Positions 34,511-43,102 are shown, counted from the stretch's first letter. The stretch: 52,428 nt of DNA from Reyranella soli (GCF_007992495.1 NZ_BKAJ01000105.1:1-52428), one strand, 5' to 3'. A program made the numbers and translations. The notes: generated by a model not told the origin, from the sequence alone.

Positions 34511-36643
34511 ATGCTCACGAAGAATCCAGAGTTGACCGATCGCGACGTGCGATGGGGCCTCGCCGTAAAATTGTTCGCCATCCTGCTGCTGCTGGGCGCT
34601 ATCGCGGTGCTGGTCACCAGCATCATGGGCTACTTGCGGGCCCGCGATTCGCTGCAGGAGGCGATCTACAACCAGCTCACGACTGCGCGCAAGAGCAAGG
34701 CGCGCCAGGTCGAGACCTACTTCCGCACCCTGCGCAATGAGCTCGGCCACCTCGCCTCGACGCAGATGGCCGTCGACGCGGCGCGCGGGTTCAACTCGGG
34801 CTTCGAGGCGCTCGAAAAGTCCGAGGTGCCGGCCGACACACGCCGCGCGGTGGACGATTGGTACGTCACCCGGTTCGCTCCCGACCTGAAGCGCATCCTC
34901 GGCAAAGAGCCCGACATCAAGCAGTACTTCCCGGACGGCAATGCCGCCTATTACCTGCAGTACCACTACATCGTCGCCAACCCCGATCCGCCGGACCGCC
35001 GACTACTTCTCGACGATGCCCATGACGGCAGCGCCTGGAGCCGGCAGCACGCGGTTTCTCATCCCCTGCTGCGGTCTGCGGCCAAAAGCTTCGGCTTCTT
35101 CGACCTGAACCTGATCGACGCCCGCACCGGCCGCATCGTCTATGGGGTGCTGAAGGAAGTGGACCTCGGCGCCTCCTTGCGCACGGGACTCTACCGCCAG
35201 ACCAACCTTGCGGCGGCGGTCGCTCGATGCGCCACCACGGCCGACCGCTCGGCCATTTGTTTCGAGGACTTCGCGCCTTACGCGCCGTCCGGCGGCGCCC
35301 CGATCGCCTTCATGGCCGCTCCGATCGTCGATCAGGGGCAGGTGATCGCGGTGCTCGCGGCCCAGCTCTCGATCCAGGAAATCGACAACGTCGTCACCGG
35401 CGACCGGCAGTGGCGACAGGACGGCTTCGGCGCCACCGGCGAAGCCTATCTGGTCGGCGCCGACAGCCGCGTGCGCTCGGCGCCGCGTGCCTTCTACGAG
35501 AATCGCGACCTCTACTTTGCCGGCCTCAAGAGCGGTGGGCAGGAGCCCGCGAATGTCGATGCGATCCGCCGCTATGGGACGCCGGTGCTCCACCAGCACA
35601 TAGACACCGAAGCCACGCGCGCCGGCTTGGCCGGCCTCGAAGGCACCAGCGAGATTGCAGGTTACGACGGCAGGCCGACCCTGGCTTCGTGGGGGCCGCT
35701 TGGAATCCCGGGAACGAAGTGGGCGTTGATCGCCAAGATCGACAGCGACGAGGCGCTGGCGCCGATCAGGACGCTGCAGCGCGAGCTGACCTTGGTCGGC
35801 GGGCTGGCGCTGGTGGTGGTTCTCCTGACCAGCGCCTGGCTGTCGCGCTCCCTGCTCGGCCCGTTGCGCGAGCTTACGGCAGGGGTAAGGCTCTTTGCCG
35901 CCGGCGACTACGGTGCAAAGGTAACCGTCCGGGCGCGCGACGAGATCGGCACTCTGTGTGCGGCGTTCAACAGGATGGTCGATCAGCTGCGCGAAAAGAA
36001 CGTGCTGATCGAAAACAAGAATCGCGAGATCGAGGAGTTGCTCCTGAACGTGCTGCCGGCGCCCATCGCCAATCGTCTGCGCGGCGGCGAACAGAGCATT
36101 GCCGACGGCTTCGCCGAGGTGACCGTGGGGTTCGCCGACATCGAAGGCTTCACCCAGATGTCGGCGGGGATGCCGCCGGCCGACGTGGTGGCCTTGCTCA
36201 ATGGCCTGTTCAGCCGCTTCGACGATGCCGCCCACGAGCTGGGCATCGAGAAGATCAAGACGGTTGGCGATGCCTACATGGCGGTCTGCGGCTTGCCCGA
36301 TCCGGTGCCCGACCACACGGAGCGCATGGTGCGCATGGCCATCCGCATGGTCTACATCACCCGCGAGCACGCGATGCAGCACAAGGTCACGATGAAACTG
36401 CGCGTCGGCGTCAACAGCGGTCCGGTGGTCGCCGGAGTCATCGGCAAGAGCAAGTACATCTACGACCTGTGGGGTGACACGGTGAACCTCGCCAGCCGCA
36501 TGGAATCGGGCGGCCTGCCCGACATGATCCAGGTGACGCGCCCGGTCTACGAGAAGCTCAAGGACCAGTTCGTCTTCGAGCCGCGTGGCGCCATCGAGGT
36601 GAAAGGAAAAGGCCTGGTCGAAGCCTGGCTGCTCAAGCTGTAG
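34511..36643 (+). CDS. membrane class III adenylate cyclase with dCache-like sensor and HAMP
   Basis: A 710-residue sensor cyclase. TM1 is at about 17-39, a large extracytoplasmic sensor of the dCache kind at 40-415 (RKSKARQVETYF at its base), TM2 near 424-445, HAMP at 446-495 (LLGPLRELTAGVRLFAAGDY), a coiled signalling helix (NVLIENKNREIEELLLNVLP) and the cyclase domain at about 530-700. Catalytic features are GFADIEGFTQM (metal Asp near 540), KTVGDAYMAVCG (second Asp) and WGDTVNLASRMES (Asn and Arg). It should convert ATP to cAMP in response to a periplasmic ligand. The ribosome-binding site is weak. Confidence 0.93.
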   Translation: MLTKNPELTDRDVRWGLAVKLFAILLLLGAIAVLVTSIMGYLRARDSLQEAIYNQLTTARKSKARQVETYFRTLRNELGHLASTQMAVDAARGFNSGFEALEKSEVPADTRRAVDDWYVTRFAPDLKRILGKEPDIKQYFPDGNAAYYLQYHYIVANPDPPDRRLLLDDAHDGSAWSRQHAVSHPLLRSAAKSFGFFDLNLIDARTGRIVYGVLKEVDLGASLRTGLYRQTNLAAAVARCATTADRSAICFEDFAPYAPSGGAPIAFMAAPIVDQGQVIAVLAAQLSIQEIDNVVTGDRQWRQDGFGATGEAYLVGADSRVRSAPRAFYENRDLYFAGLKSGGQEPANVDAIRRYGTPVLHQHIDTEATRAGLAGLEGTSEIAGYDGRPTLASWGPLGIPGTKWALIAKIDSDEALAPIRTLQRELTLVGGLALVVVLLTSAWLSRSLLGPLRELTAGVRLFAAGDYGAKVTVRARDEIGTLCAAFNRMVDQLREKNVLIENKNREIEELLLNVLPAPIANRLRGGEQSIADGFAEVTVGFADIEGFTQMSAGMPPADVVALLNGLFSRFDDAAHELGIEKIKTVGDAYMAVCGLPDPVPDHTERMVRMAIRMVYITREHAMQHKVTMKLRVGVNSGPVVAGVIGKSKYIYDLWGDTVNLASRMESGGLPDMIQVTRPVYEKLKDQFVFEPRGAIEVKGKGLVEAWLLKL

Positions 36644-36653
36644 TCGTCATGCT

Positions 36654-36680
36654 CATGCTCTTCCGGTCCGGAAGAGCATG
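36654..36680. terminator. 13-bp perfect inverted repeat after the cyclase gene
   Basis: CATGCTCTTCCGG, one central T, then CCGGAAGAGCATG, starting 10 bp after the stop codon. No T-run follows, so it may be a repeat element or an mRNA 3'-end stabiliser rather than a true terminator. GCTCATGCTCTTCC at its left edge also begins the palindrome at 39907. Confidence 0.6.
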
Positions 36681-36801
36681 AACGGGCGGCAGGTTCTGTG
36701 GCATTCCGCACAAGCGCCGCATGTGGCGTTCCTCACAGTGCTGCATGCGCTGACGGATTACTCTCCACGCGTGGGGTGGCCGCAGAACTTCGAGGCAGCT
36801 C

Positions 36802-37164
36802 ATGCAGTCTTTGCTTGGAGCCTTGGCGTGGTCGACGTGCGTCGCGCTCGGCACGCTCCTTCTTTCCTGCGGCGTCCACGCGCAGGAATTGAACGGCGTC
36901 GCGCACAGGTTCCTCCAACGCCATGGCGTTCCCTGCCCGCTCGTCCTGAAAGTCGGCAGCCCTCACGACATGGGGGAAGTCGCCATTTGCCAGGATGGGC
37001 GCGAATGGGCGTTGTTCTGGCTTGAAGATGAAATCGCATTCGTTCAGCCGCAGACCCGCGAGCTCTACAAGTGGGATCGCCAGATCTACTTGTCACACCC
37101 GGAAATATTCTCGGGCCCGACTCCGGCAAACGAACACCAGATTCTGGTCAGCTCCGACCCGTAA
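36802..37164 (+). CDS. small exported protein
   Basis: A 120-residue protein with a signal peptide (LGALAWSTCVALGTLLLSCG, cleaved near VHAQE). The mature part has three cysteines or fewer and motifs such as HGVPCPLVLKVGS and GREWALFWLEDEIAFVQPQ; no family is recognised. The ATG at 36802 follows CGAGGCAGC. It lies between the cyclase palindrome and the DUF1476 gene, in the same direction as both. Confidence 0.68.
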   Translation: MQSLLGALAWSTCVALGTLLLSCGVHAQELNGVAHRFLQRHGVPCPLVLKVGSPHDMGEVAICQDGREWALFWLEDEIAFVQPQTRELYKWDRQIYLSHPEIFSGPTPANEHQILVSSDP

Positions 37165-37248
37165 CGGCACGGAGGGCAACGTGGTAAGACCGCGGCGCCA
37201 TCCCCATATCCCGTTCCACCAGCACGACGAGTCAACCCAGGAGCGGCC

Positions 37249-37575
37249 ATGACCACGTTCGACGATCGCCAGAAGTCCTTCGAGAAGAAGTTCGAGCGGG
37301 ACCAGGACCTGCAATTCAAGGTCAATGCGCGCAAGAACAAGCTGCTCGGTTTGTGGGCGGCCGAGCTCATGGGCAAGAGCGGCGCCGGCGCCGAGGGCTA
37401 CGCCAAGGAGGTCGTCCTCGCCGACTTCGAGAAGCCGGGAGACGACGACGTCATCCAGAAGCTGGTGAATGATCTCGCCAACGCCGGAAAGCCGACTGGG
37501 GAGCAGGCCATCCGCAAGCAGGCCGAGCGCCTGATGGCCGAGGCGAAGACGCAGCTCATGGCGGACATGAAGTAG
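37249..37575 (+). CDS. F1-ATPase inhibitor subunit zeta-like (DUF1476)
   Basis: A 108-residue helical protein: TTFDDRQKSFEKKFERDQDL followed by FKVNARKNKLLGLWAAELMG and a C-terminal EQAIRKQAERLMAEAKTQL. This matches the alphaproteobacterial zeta subunit, which in Paracoccus inhibits ATP hydrolysis by the F1 complex through its N-terminal segment. AGGAGCGGCC precedes the ATG. No ATP synthase genes are nearby, which is usual. Family assignment is strong; inhibitory activity varies among members. Confidence 0.9.
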   Translation: MTTFDDRQKSFEKKFERDQDLQFKVNARKNKLLGLWAAELMGKSGAGAEGYAKEVVLADFEKPGDDDVIQKLVNDLANAGKPTGEQAIRKQAERLMAEAKTQLMADMK

Positions 37576-37816
37576 GCGCCCGCCCGGTAGGCCGAGACTG
37601 CCTCCAACGTTGCGCATCGCCCCCGTCGGGCTGCGCCTGGAAAGGGCATTGACGGCTCGAAGAGGTCCGGCCCATGCTGATCGCAACCCCGGGCGGCGCT
37701 GTTCAGGTTGCGCGGCGCAATGGCGACCGGCGCATCGCCGCAAAGCACCTGCCTCTCGCCGATGCCGCAAGACGACCGGGCCCGACGCGTCACAATGAAC
37801 TGAATTGGTGTCAGCG

Positions 37817-39901
37817 ATGCAGGCATGGATCATCGATGCGAGCGAGATGGATGCCGAAGACATCCTCAATTTTCGTTCGAATCTGCTCCATCCAAATCCG
37901 GAGATAAGATCCTTCCTGAGGCCGGACGAGAAGGGCACCACGATCGTCATCGCGCCGAAGGGCTTCGGCAAGACGCTCCTCCTCAAGGCCAAGCGGCTCT
38001 CGATCCAGGACAAGTACGCCCACATCCTGCCGAGCGGCGCCCTGGTCGAGAAGCCGGGCGGCCTGCCCAGCGTCATACCGACCAGCGACTACGGCGACCT
38101 GCGCGACAGCGAAGCCTACTGGCGGTCGGTCTGGCTGCTGTCCTTCACCATCGCCGTGCTGAAGGCCATGAAGCACGTGCCCGGCCGGTGCAGCCGTTCG
38201 CTCAGGACGATCTTCCAGGACGACAATCTCGTTTCCGTCTGGGAGATCTTCGACCATATCCTGTCGGCGTCGGTGAACACCTATCACCAGCTCAACAACG
38301 ACTACAACGACGCCCTGCTGCCGGCCTTCCGGCGCCTGCACGAATCGACGGCCATCTTCGTCGACAATATCGACGAGTACTACGAAGGCGTCCTGCGCGA
38401 GATGGCTGCCGCGCGCGATCGTCCGGCGGCTGCGAGTGCGCCCGGCGGCAGGATCAAGCGGAGCTTCTGGCATCTTGCGCAGTCCGGCATTGCCGCCGCC
38501 GCCCGCGAGCTCAGCCACATCAACACGCACGCCAAGATCTACGTGTCGATCCGCAAGGAGGTCCTGCAGGGCATCATCGGCGACACCTACTTCGGCCAGC
38601 AGCTGCGCAGCAAATCGCTCATCATCAGCTACACCGACGACGATCTGCTGGAGATCATCCACAAGAACATCGCCCACTCCGACGACCAGGACTTGGCCGA
38701 CCCCCGCGCGAAGGATGCCGTTGCCGCGTTCTTCGGGCCGCTCCGGCGCGTCACCCATCCGGTGACCGGCGAGGAGGAGGAGGTGCTGGGATTCTGGCTG
38801 CGGCACACCCTGGGCCGTCCGCGCGACGTCGTCTCGATCGGCAAGGCGCTCGCCAGCATTGCGCCGGCCGGGCGCAGCGAACGCCGGGTCCGCGAGGCCG
38901 TGCGCTCGGAGGCCAAGACCATCACGACGGCCTATTTCGCCGAGATGGCGCCGCACCTCGACGGCTTCGACGCCGATCGGCTGCTGCGCCTGATCGACCG
39001 CAACGTGCTCTCGCCCGATGATCTCGCGCGCATCGCCGGCACCTACGCTGCCGACTGCCTGGAGGCGTTCAGCGCGGCCGCGCTGCACACCGAGCATCCG
39101 TTCTGCGCCCTCTACAAGCTCGGCCTGCTGGGCTATGTCGGCCGCGACGCCGAGACCGGCGAGGATGTCCAGATCTTCCGCCTGCCCGGCGAGCATCCGC
39201 TCGACAACGTCCGGATCCTGCCGCCGGCGCGGACCTATCTCGTCCATCCCGCGCTGGATGACCTGATCGCCGAACGCAACCCGGCCTATTTCGAGAACCT
39301 CAACGACCGCAACATCATCGGCCGCGGGCGCCGATGGTCGCGCGAGCGCGAGATCCGCTACGTCCTGCAGGGTGACGTGAAGGGCCATTCGGCAACGATG
39401 CGTGATGGCCTCAGGACCAAGGCCTTCGCCACGGTCTTCGATTCGATCGTGTCGGAGTTCGCCGCGAAGCTCGATCATGCCGAGCGCTCGCAAGGCGATT
39501 CGCTGACGCTGATCGACGCCAATCCGGTCAAGCTGCTCCAGGCGGCGCGCAACATCCAGCGTGAGCTCGGCCGGTCGGAGTTCGGCGCGCAGCTGCGCTT
39601 TGCCGGAGATGCCGGCTTCGTCGAGATCGCCGACGGCCCCCGGCAGAAGGAGCCGTACGGCATGGCGCTGCAGAACGCGGCCCGCCTGGAGCCTCACGTC
39701 GAATCAGGACAGATCTACGTCACCGATGACTTCATCCGCCATGTCGAAGAGGACCGGGGCACGCACCTGCCCTTCGATTTCGTCACGCTCGGCCCCGACG
39801 ACCTCAGGAACCTCGCCTGCACGGATGGACGCTTCGACATCGCCAAGAGCGGCAATGAAGACCCGATCCTCACCGCCATCCACCGGGTCGATTTCCGGTG
39901 A
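37817..39901 (+). CDS. P-loop NTPase fused to a divergent class III cyclase-like domain
   Basis: A 694-residue protein of a kind I have not seen described. Walker A is APKGFGKT (46-53), Walker B AIFVDNIDE (179-187), and IYVSIRKE (241-248) may hold sensor 1. From about 513 to 645 it resembles a class III nucleotidyl cyclase: VLQGDVKGHSAT (first metal Asp520), RSQGDSLTLI (second metal Asp561), QLRFAGDAGFVEI, and LQNAARLEPHVESGQIYVTD. The transition-state Arg623 is present, but the usual Asn position is Gln619. The ATG at 37817 was chosen; GTG 37808 and TTG 37805 are alternatives, none with a good ribosome-binding site. It neighbours an HNH/ATPase module, so a signalling role in defence is possible but unproven. 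Confidence 0.8.
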   Translation: MQAWIIDASEMDAEDILNFRSNLLHPNPEIRSFLRPDEKGTTIVIAPKGFGKTLLLKAKRLSIQDKYAHILPSGALVEKPGGLPSVIPTSDYGDLRDSEAYWRSVWLLSFTIAVLKAMKHVPGRCSRSLRTIFQDDNLVSVWEIFDHILSASVNTYHQLNNDYNDALLPAFRRLHESTAIFVDNIDEYYEGVLREMAAARDRPAAASAPGGRIKRSFWHLAQSGIAAAARELSHINTHAKIYVSIRKEVLQGIIGDTYFGQQLRSKSLIISYTDDDLLEIIHKNIAHSDDQDLADPRAKDAVAAFFGPLRRVTHPVTGEEEEVLGFWLRHTLGRPRDVVSIGKALASIAPAGRSERRVREAVRSEAKTITTAYFAEMAPHLDGFDADRLLRLIDRNVLSPDDLARIAGTYAADCLEAFSAAALHTEHPFCALYKLGLLGYVGRDAETGEDVQIFRLPGEHPLDNVRILPPARTYLVHPALDDLIAERNPAYFENLNDRNIIGRGRRWSREREIRYVLQGDVKGHSATMRDGLRTKAFATVFDSIVSEFAAKLDHAERSQGDSLTLIDANPVKLLQAARNIQRELGRSEFGAQLRFAGDAGFVEIADGPRQKEPYGMALQNAARLEPHVESGQIYVTDDFIRHVEEDRGTHLPFDFVTLGPDDLRNLACTDGRFDIAKSGNEDPILTAIHRVDFR

Positions 39902-39918
39902 CGGCTGCTCATGCTCTT

Positions 39919-40000
39919 CCAGCGAAGCGCGGACCGCGGGCCGCCGGCCCGCTCATGAATCATGAGGCGGGCGAGACGCCCGCGGTCCGCGCTTCGCTGG
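39919..40000. repeat. palindromic repeat between NTPase and HNH module
   Basis: Perfect 23-bp inverted arms, CCAGCGAAGCGCGGACCGCGGGC at 39919-39941 (shown in part: CCAGCGAAGCGCGGACC) and its complement at 39978-40000. The core GCCCGCTCATGA-A-TCATGAGGCGGGC is a second, imperfect dyad, related to the element at 12456-12560. It separates the convergent NTPase and HNH genes. Confidence 0.88.
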
Positions 40001-40009
40001 GAGCGAGGC

Positions 40010-40115
40010 TTACCCCGCCTGCGCCTTGTCCTGCTGGTTCCTCATGCGGCAGAGCGCGATCGCCTTCTGGACAGTGGCGGCGTGCGTGCCCGACGACTCG
40101 ACTTCGAGGAAGCGC
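40010..40115 (-). pseudogene. displaced 3'-end copy of the BRCT/MerR/TPR gene
   Basis: The 106 bp align without gaps to 43148-43253, the end of the intact TPR-type gene, with about 13 mismatches (88%). Read on the minus strand it still encodes the matching tail (HAATVQKAIALCRMRNQQDK versus HAATAQKAIALCRMKIQQDK) and an aligned stop codon at 40010. It lies on the far side of the HNH/ATPase module in the same orientation as the intact gene. It is interpreted as the original gene end displaced by insertion of the module. Confidence 0.85.
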
Positions 40116-40926
40116 CGCGGCGCGGCTTGCGTGACCCAACGTTGGTTGTCCTGAACACCTCTTGAAGCGCTCCTTCGCATTGCTTGAGCGCGCTGCGACC
40201 AACCAGGGAGTACTTGGCGACGCCCTGCAGGGTCGCCTTGAGATCGGCGAGTTTTCTGGCCGGTAGCGCCTCCGCTTCCTTCACCGCATGCAGGAGGTCG
40301 GAGACCAGCCCGACATACGCCTGGTAGGCGGTCTTGCGCGCATCGCACAGCGGGCCGCGATTGAGATCGAGCAGGTCGATGCAACTCTTGCCCCGCAAGC
40401 TCTTGCTCTTGAGGTATCCAGTCGAGGCGATGTACTCGAAATGGTCGGCGGGGTCGTCCTTGGTCGGATGAAGGAAGATCGGCTTCTCGCCCTCTTCCTT
40501 GCCAGGATGTCGCGCATGGACGGAGCCGGGATGAACCGGAAAGATCGCGCCTTTGTGCCCGTTGCAGACCGCGCAAGAGGGCAGCAGGTTTGTCCACTCG
40601 TAAACCAGCCAATAGTAGCCGGTGTGCGGCTTGCCCTTGCGGTCGACAGAGACCGGGCGCTTGTGCTCGTCGAGCACCTCGTTCTTCGGCCGGAAATGAT
40701 CGAGCTGGCACCAGCTGCTGAGAACGAGAGGCGTTTCACAATAGACGCATTTGCCGTGATACATCTCAAGCAGCGTCTTCTTCATGCGCTTGTAGAGACT
40801 CTCGTTGACGTCGAACGTTCCTTTCTTCTGCAGCTGCGTGCGCAGAAGTTTGTGGCCAGCCTTCGCTTCGTCCCGCCACTTCTTCCACTCCGGCGTCGTC
40901 GGCTCGGTCGGTGTCAGGCGGATCAT
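40042..40926 (-). CDS. HNH endonuclease, PtuB/TIGR02646-like
   Basis: A 294-residue nuclease. The zinc-type HNH core is visible: CVYC (60, 63), LDHFRPK with His77, the aromatic YYWLVYEWTNLLPSC leading to CAVCNGHKG (Cys118, Cys121, Asn122). This is the pattern of Septu PtuB and retron-associated HNH nucleases. Its ATG overlaps the stop of the upstream ATPase gene (ATGA). The last 24 residues (Arg/Ser-rich, ARTPPLSRRRSRSAA) are encoded out of frame by the displaced TPR-gene fragment, so the native end was probably near TTNVG. It presumably cuts DNA or RNA when licensed by the ATPase; that is inference from Septu. Confidence 0.85.
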   Translation of the reverse strand: MIRLTPTEPTTPEWKKWRDEAKAGHKLLRTQLQKKGTFDVNESLYKRMKKTLLEMYHGKCVYCETPLVLSSWCQLDHFRPKNEVLDEHKRPVSVDRKGKPHTGYYWLVYEWTNLLPSCAVCNGHKGAIFPVHPGSVHARHPGKEEGEKPIFLHPTKDDPADHFEYIASTGYLKSKSLRGKSCIDLLDLNRGPLCDARKTAYQAYVGLVSDLLHAVKEAEALPARKLADLKATLQGVAKYSLVGRSALKQCEGALQEVFRTTNVGSRKPRRGASSKSSRRARTPPLSRRRSRSAA

Positions 40927-43070
40927 TCCGCCTCTCCGGCCGGCACGATGACCTTTGCGATCTGCCTGCGGATCTCCTCCGAGAGGCCGGCGGTGATCTG
41001 CTGCACCGCGGCGTCGAGATTGACATCGTCGATGCGTGCGGCGGCCGTGTCGGGCCTGACCGTCTCGTCAATGCTGAGCGCGCCGAGCTTGGCCTCGAGT
41101 TCGAGGTACTCGGCTTCCTCCGCGGGCGAACGCCGCTTCTTTTCCAGCAGGACGCCATAGCGGGCCCGATCCTCCTCGGTTCGCGGGCCGCGTGTCGTCA
41201 CGAGATCGAACAGGGGACTCGTGAGCAGCTGGTCGGCGCGGTAGCTGTCGAGATCGGGAATATCGGTGAGCGTGTCGATCGCTCCGTCGGCGGCGCGGCG
41301 CAGCACCATGACCTCGTTGCTGTGCAGGCCGCGCAGGCACAGCGGATCGTGGGTCGTGGTGATGAACGACAGGCGCGGAAAGCACCGGCGCAGCCGTTCG
41401 ACGATCGTCATCTTCCAGCGCGGATGCAGATGGACCTCGATCTCGTCGAGCAGGACGATGGCCTCGGCTTCCTCGATGCTTCCCCACTTTTCGAAAACGC
41501 AGAACGCGATGTCGGCGACCATCGCGATGACCGACTGATAGCCGTCGCTCAGGTCGGAGAGTCGCAGGCGATCGTCGGGGTGGACGAACTCGACATGGCC
41601 ACGCTCGCGATCCGCCTTGACGGTGGGCGGCAGCAGCAGCGCCTCCCTGAGCGCTTCGGCGACCTCCTCGAACTTGTCCTGGGACACCTTGGTCTTGTCC
41701 GACAGCCACGCCTCGGCGTCGTTCAGGGGGGCGGTCGGATCGAACAGGTTCTTGATGCGGATGTACTTGTTCTCATCGCTTGCGCCGAGGCCCGGCCGCG
41801 GCAGCAGCCGGGTCGCGCCGTATCCCAGCAGCAGGACTTTCGGCTCGGCCGGCGTGACCTGGAAGCCGTCGACGTCCTTGCCGAACGTCATCCGCACCGG
41901 GTCGTTGAGGTTGGTCAGGTGGACTTCGACCGAGCCCTCCCGGCTGTCGGCGTTGTGGCGCAGGAAGGATTTGGCATCGAGCCCGAGCGCGTTGGCATGC
42001 GCCGAGCCCATGAGCGCCAGCGCCACCGCCTGAAGGACCGAGCTCTTGCCGGTGGCGTTTTCACCCAGCAGCATCAGCCAGGCCTCGTCTTCGGACTGGG
42101 GAACGGGAAACCGGATCGACAGTTGCTTGATCGACTTGAAATCCCTGATCTCGATTCGCTCGATGCGCCGCCGCGCCGCGAGGAAGGCGGCGCTGTCGGT
42201 ATCCGCCGCGCTCTCGACTGAATACGCTACTTCCTTCCGCTTGGCCGCCGATGCGAGGCGTTCGATCTGCTCGTGGCCGATCGGCCTCGCCTTCCTTGCC
42301 CGGCCGATGAACCTGCGGCCCACCGCCGAGTGCATGAGGGCGCGTTCGTTCTCCAATACGAACCGATGCGACGCCGCCCGGAGGGCGGCCGCGTATTCCA
42401 CGTCCTCGCCGACAGCGAGACGGTCCACCGCCGTCTGGTCGCTTCTTCTTATCTCGTTGAGGCTCACTCTCCACAGGTCCAGCTTGTTCGCGATGGCAAG
42501 CTGCCGCGCCGATACCAGCTCCTCGCGGTTCAGCCCGTAGATCTCGATGGTGATGCGCCCGCGCTCGGTTTGCCCGACGACAAGGCCGCTGTCGTCGAAG
42601 GCCAGATGGGCATTCGGATCTTCGACACAGGGATTGAGCAGGAGCGGCCTTTCGTTCGAAAGATTGTCGCCAGGGCTCAAAGCGCGCTTTGCATTGATCG
42701 GAATCGGAAAGCGGGCCCCCTTCATCTGGTTGCAGCGGGGGCAGAGGACGAACAAGTTGTCCCAATCATAGGCCAGCCACCAGTAACCCTGGGAGGACTT
42801 GTCTTCGACCACCACGCTCTTGGGCCTGAAATGAGCCACGCTCACGAAGGTGTTGACGCCAAGGCGCGACTCGCAGGCCGCGCACTTGGAACGAAAGACC
42901 TTCACAAGGACAGGTCGCGCCTGATGCCAGATTGCGGATTTGAAGTTCAGACGGCGCCCGTCACGACGCTCGTGGTGTTTGGCCAGTATCGCCGTGTTCT
43001 TTGCGGCAGCGTACCTCCACTCCCCCAACTCAGGGATGGTCTCGAGAGGCGGGCGGCTGATCCTGATCAT
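40923..43070 (-). CDS. HNH endonuclease-ATPase fusion (PtuB-PtuA-like)
   Basis: A 715-residue fusion. Residues 55-125 form an HNH domain paralogous to the downstream protein: CAAC (63, 66), AHFRPK with His80, GYWWLAYDWDNLFVLC and CPRCNQMKG (110, 113, Asn114). From about 300 is an SMC/ABC-like ATPase of the OLD/PtuA kind: IEIRDFKSIKQLSI, Walker A LGENATGKSS (335-343), signature LSDGYQS (507-513), Walker B AIVLLDEIEVHLHP (537-550), switch His573 in TTTHDPL. In known Septu these two activities are separate proteins. First gene of the operon; no strong ribosome-binding site at ATG 43070. Confidence 0.88.
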   Translation of the reverse strand: MIRISRPPLETIPELGEWRYAAAKNTAILAKHHERRDGRRLNFKSAIWHQARPVLVKVFRSKCAACESRLGVNTFVSVAHFRPKSVVVEDKSSQGYWWLAYDWDNLFVLCPRCNQMKGARFPIPINAKRALSPGDNLSNERPLLLNPCVEDPNAHLAFDDSGLVVGQTERGRITIEIYGLNREELVSARQLAIANKLDLWRVSLNEIRRSDQTAVDRLAVGEDVEYAAALRAASHRFVLENERALMHSAVGRRFIGRARKARPIGHEQIERLASAAKRKEVAYSVESAADTDSAAFLAARRRIERIEIRDFKSIKQLSIRFPVPQSEDEAWLMLLGENATGKSSVLQAVALALMGSAHANALGLDAKSFLRHNADSREGSVEVHLTNLNDPVRMTFGKDVDGFQVTPAEPKVLLLGYGATRLLPRPGLGASDENKYIRIKNLFDPTAPLNDAEAWLSDKTKVSQDKFEEVAEALREALLLPPTVKADRERGHVEFVHPDDRLRLSDLSDGYQSVIAMVADIAFCVFEKWGSIEEAEAIVLLDEIEVHLHPRWKMTIVERLRRCFPRLSFITTTHDPLCLRGLHSNEVMVLRRAADGAIDTLTDIPDLDSYRADQLLTSPLFDLVTTRGPRTEEDRARYGVLLEKKRRSPAEEAEYLELEAKLGALSIDETVRPDTAAARIDDVNLDAAVQQITAGLSEEIRRQIAKVIVPAGEAE

Positions 43071-43102
43071 GGCGAGTGCGCCTTCGTCAGTGGCGAGCCC
43101 TT

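Noticed and set aside
37674..37816. small gene upstream of the NTPase (starting MLIATPGGAVQV)
   Set aside because: The frame continues far into the NTPase gene in another frame, has no ribosome-binding site and its composition is that of a GC-rich shadow frame.
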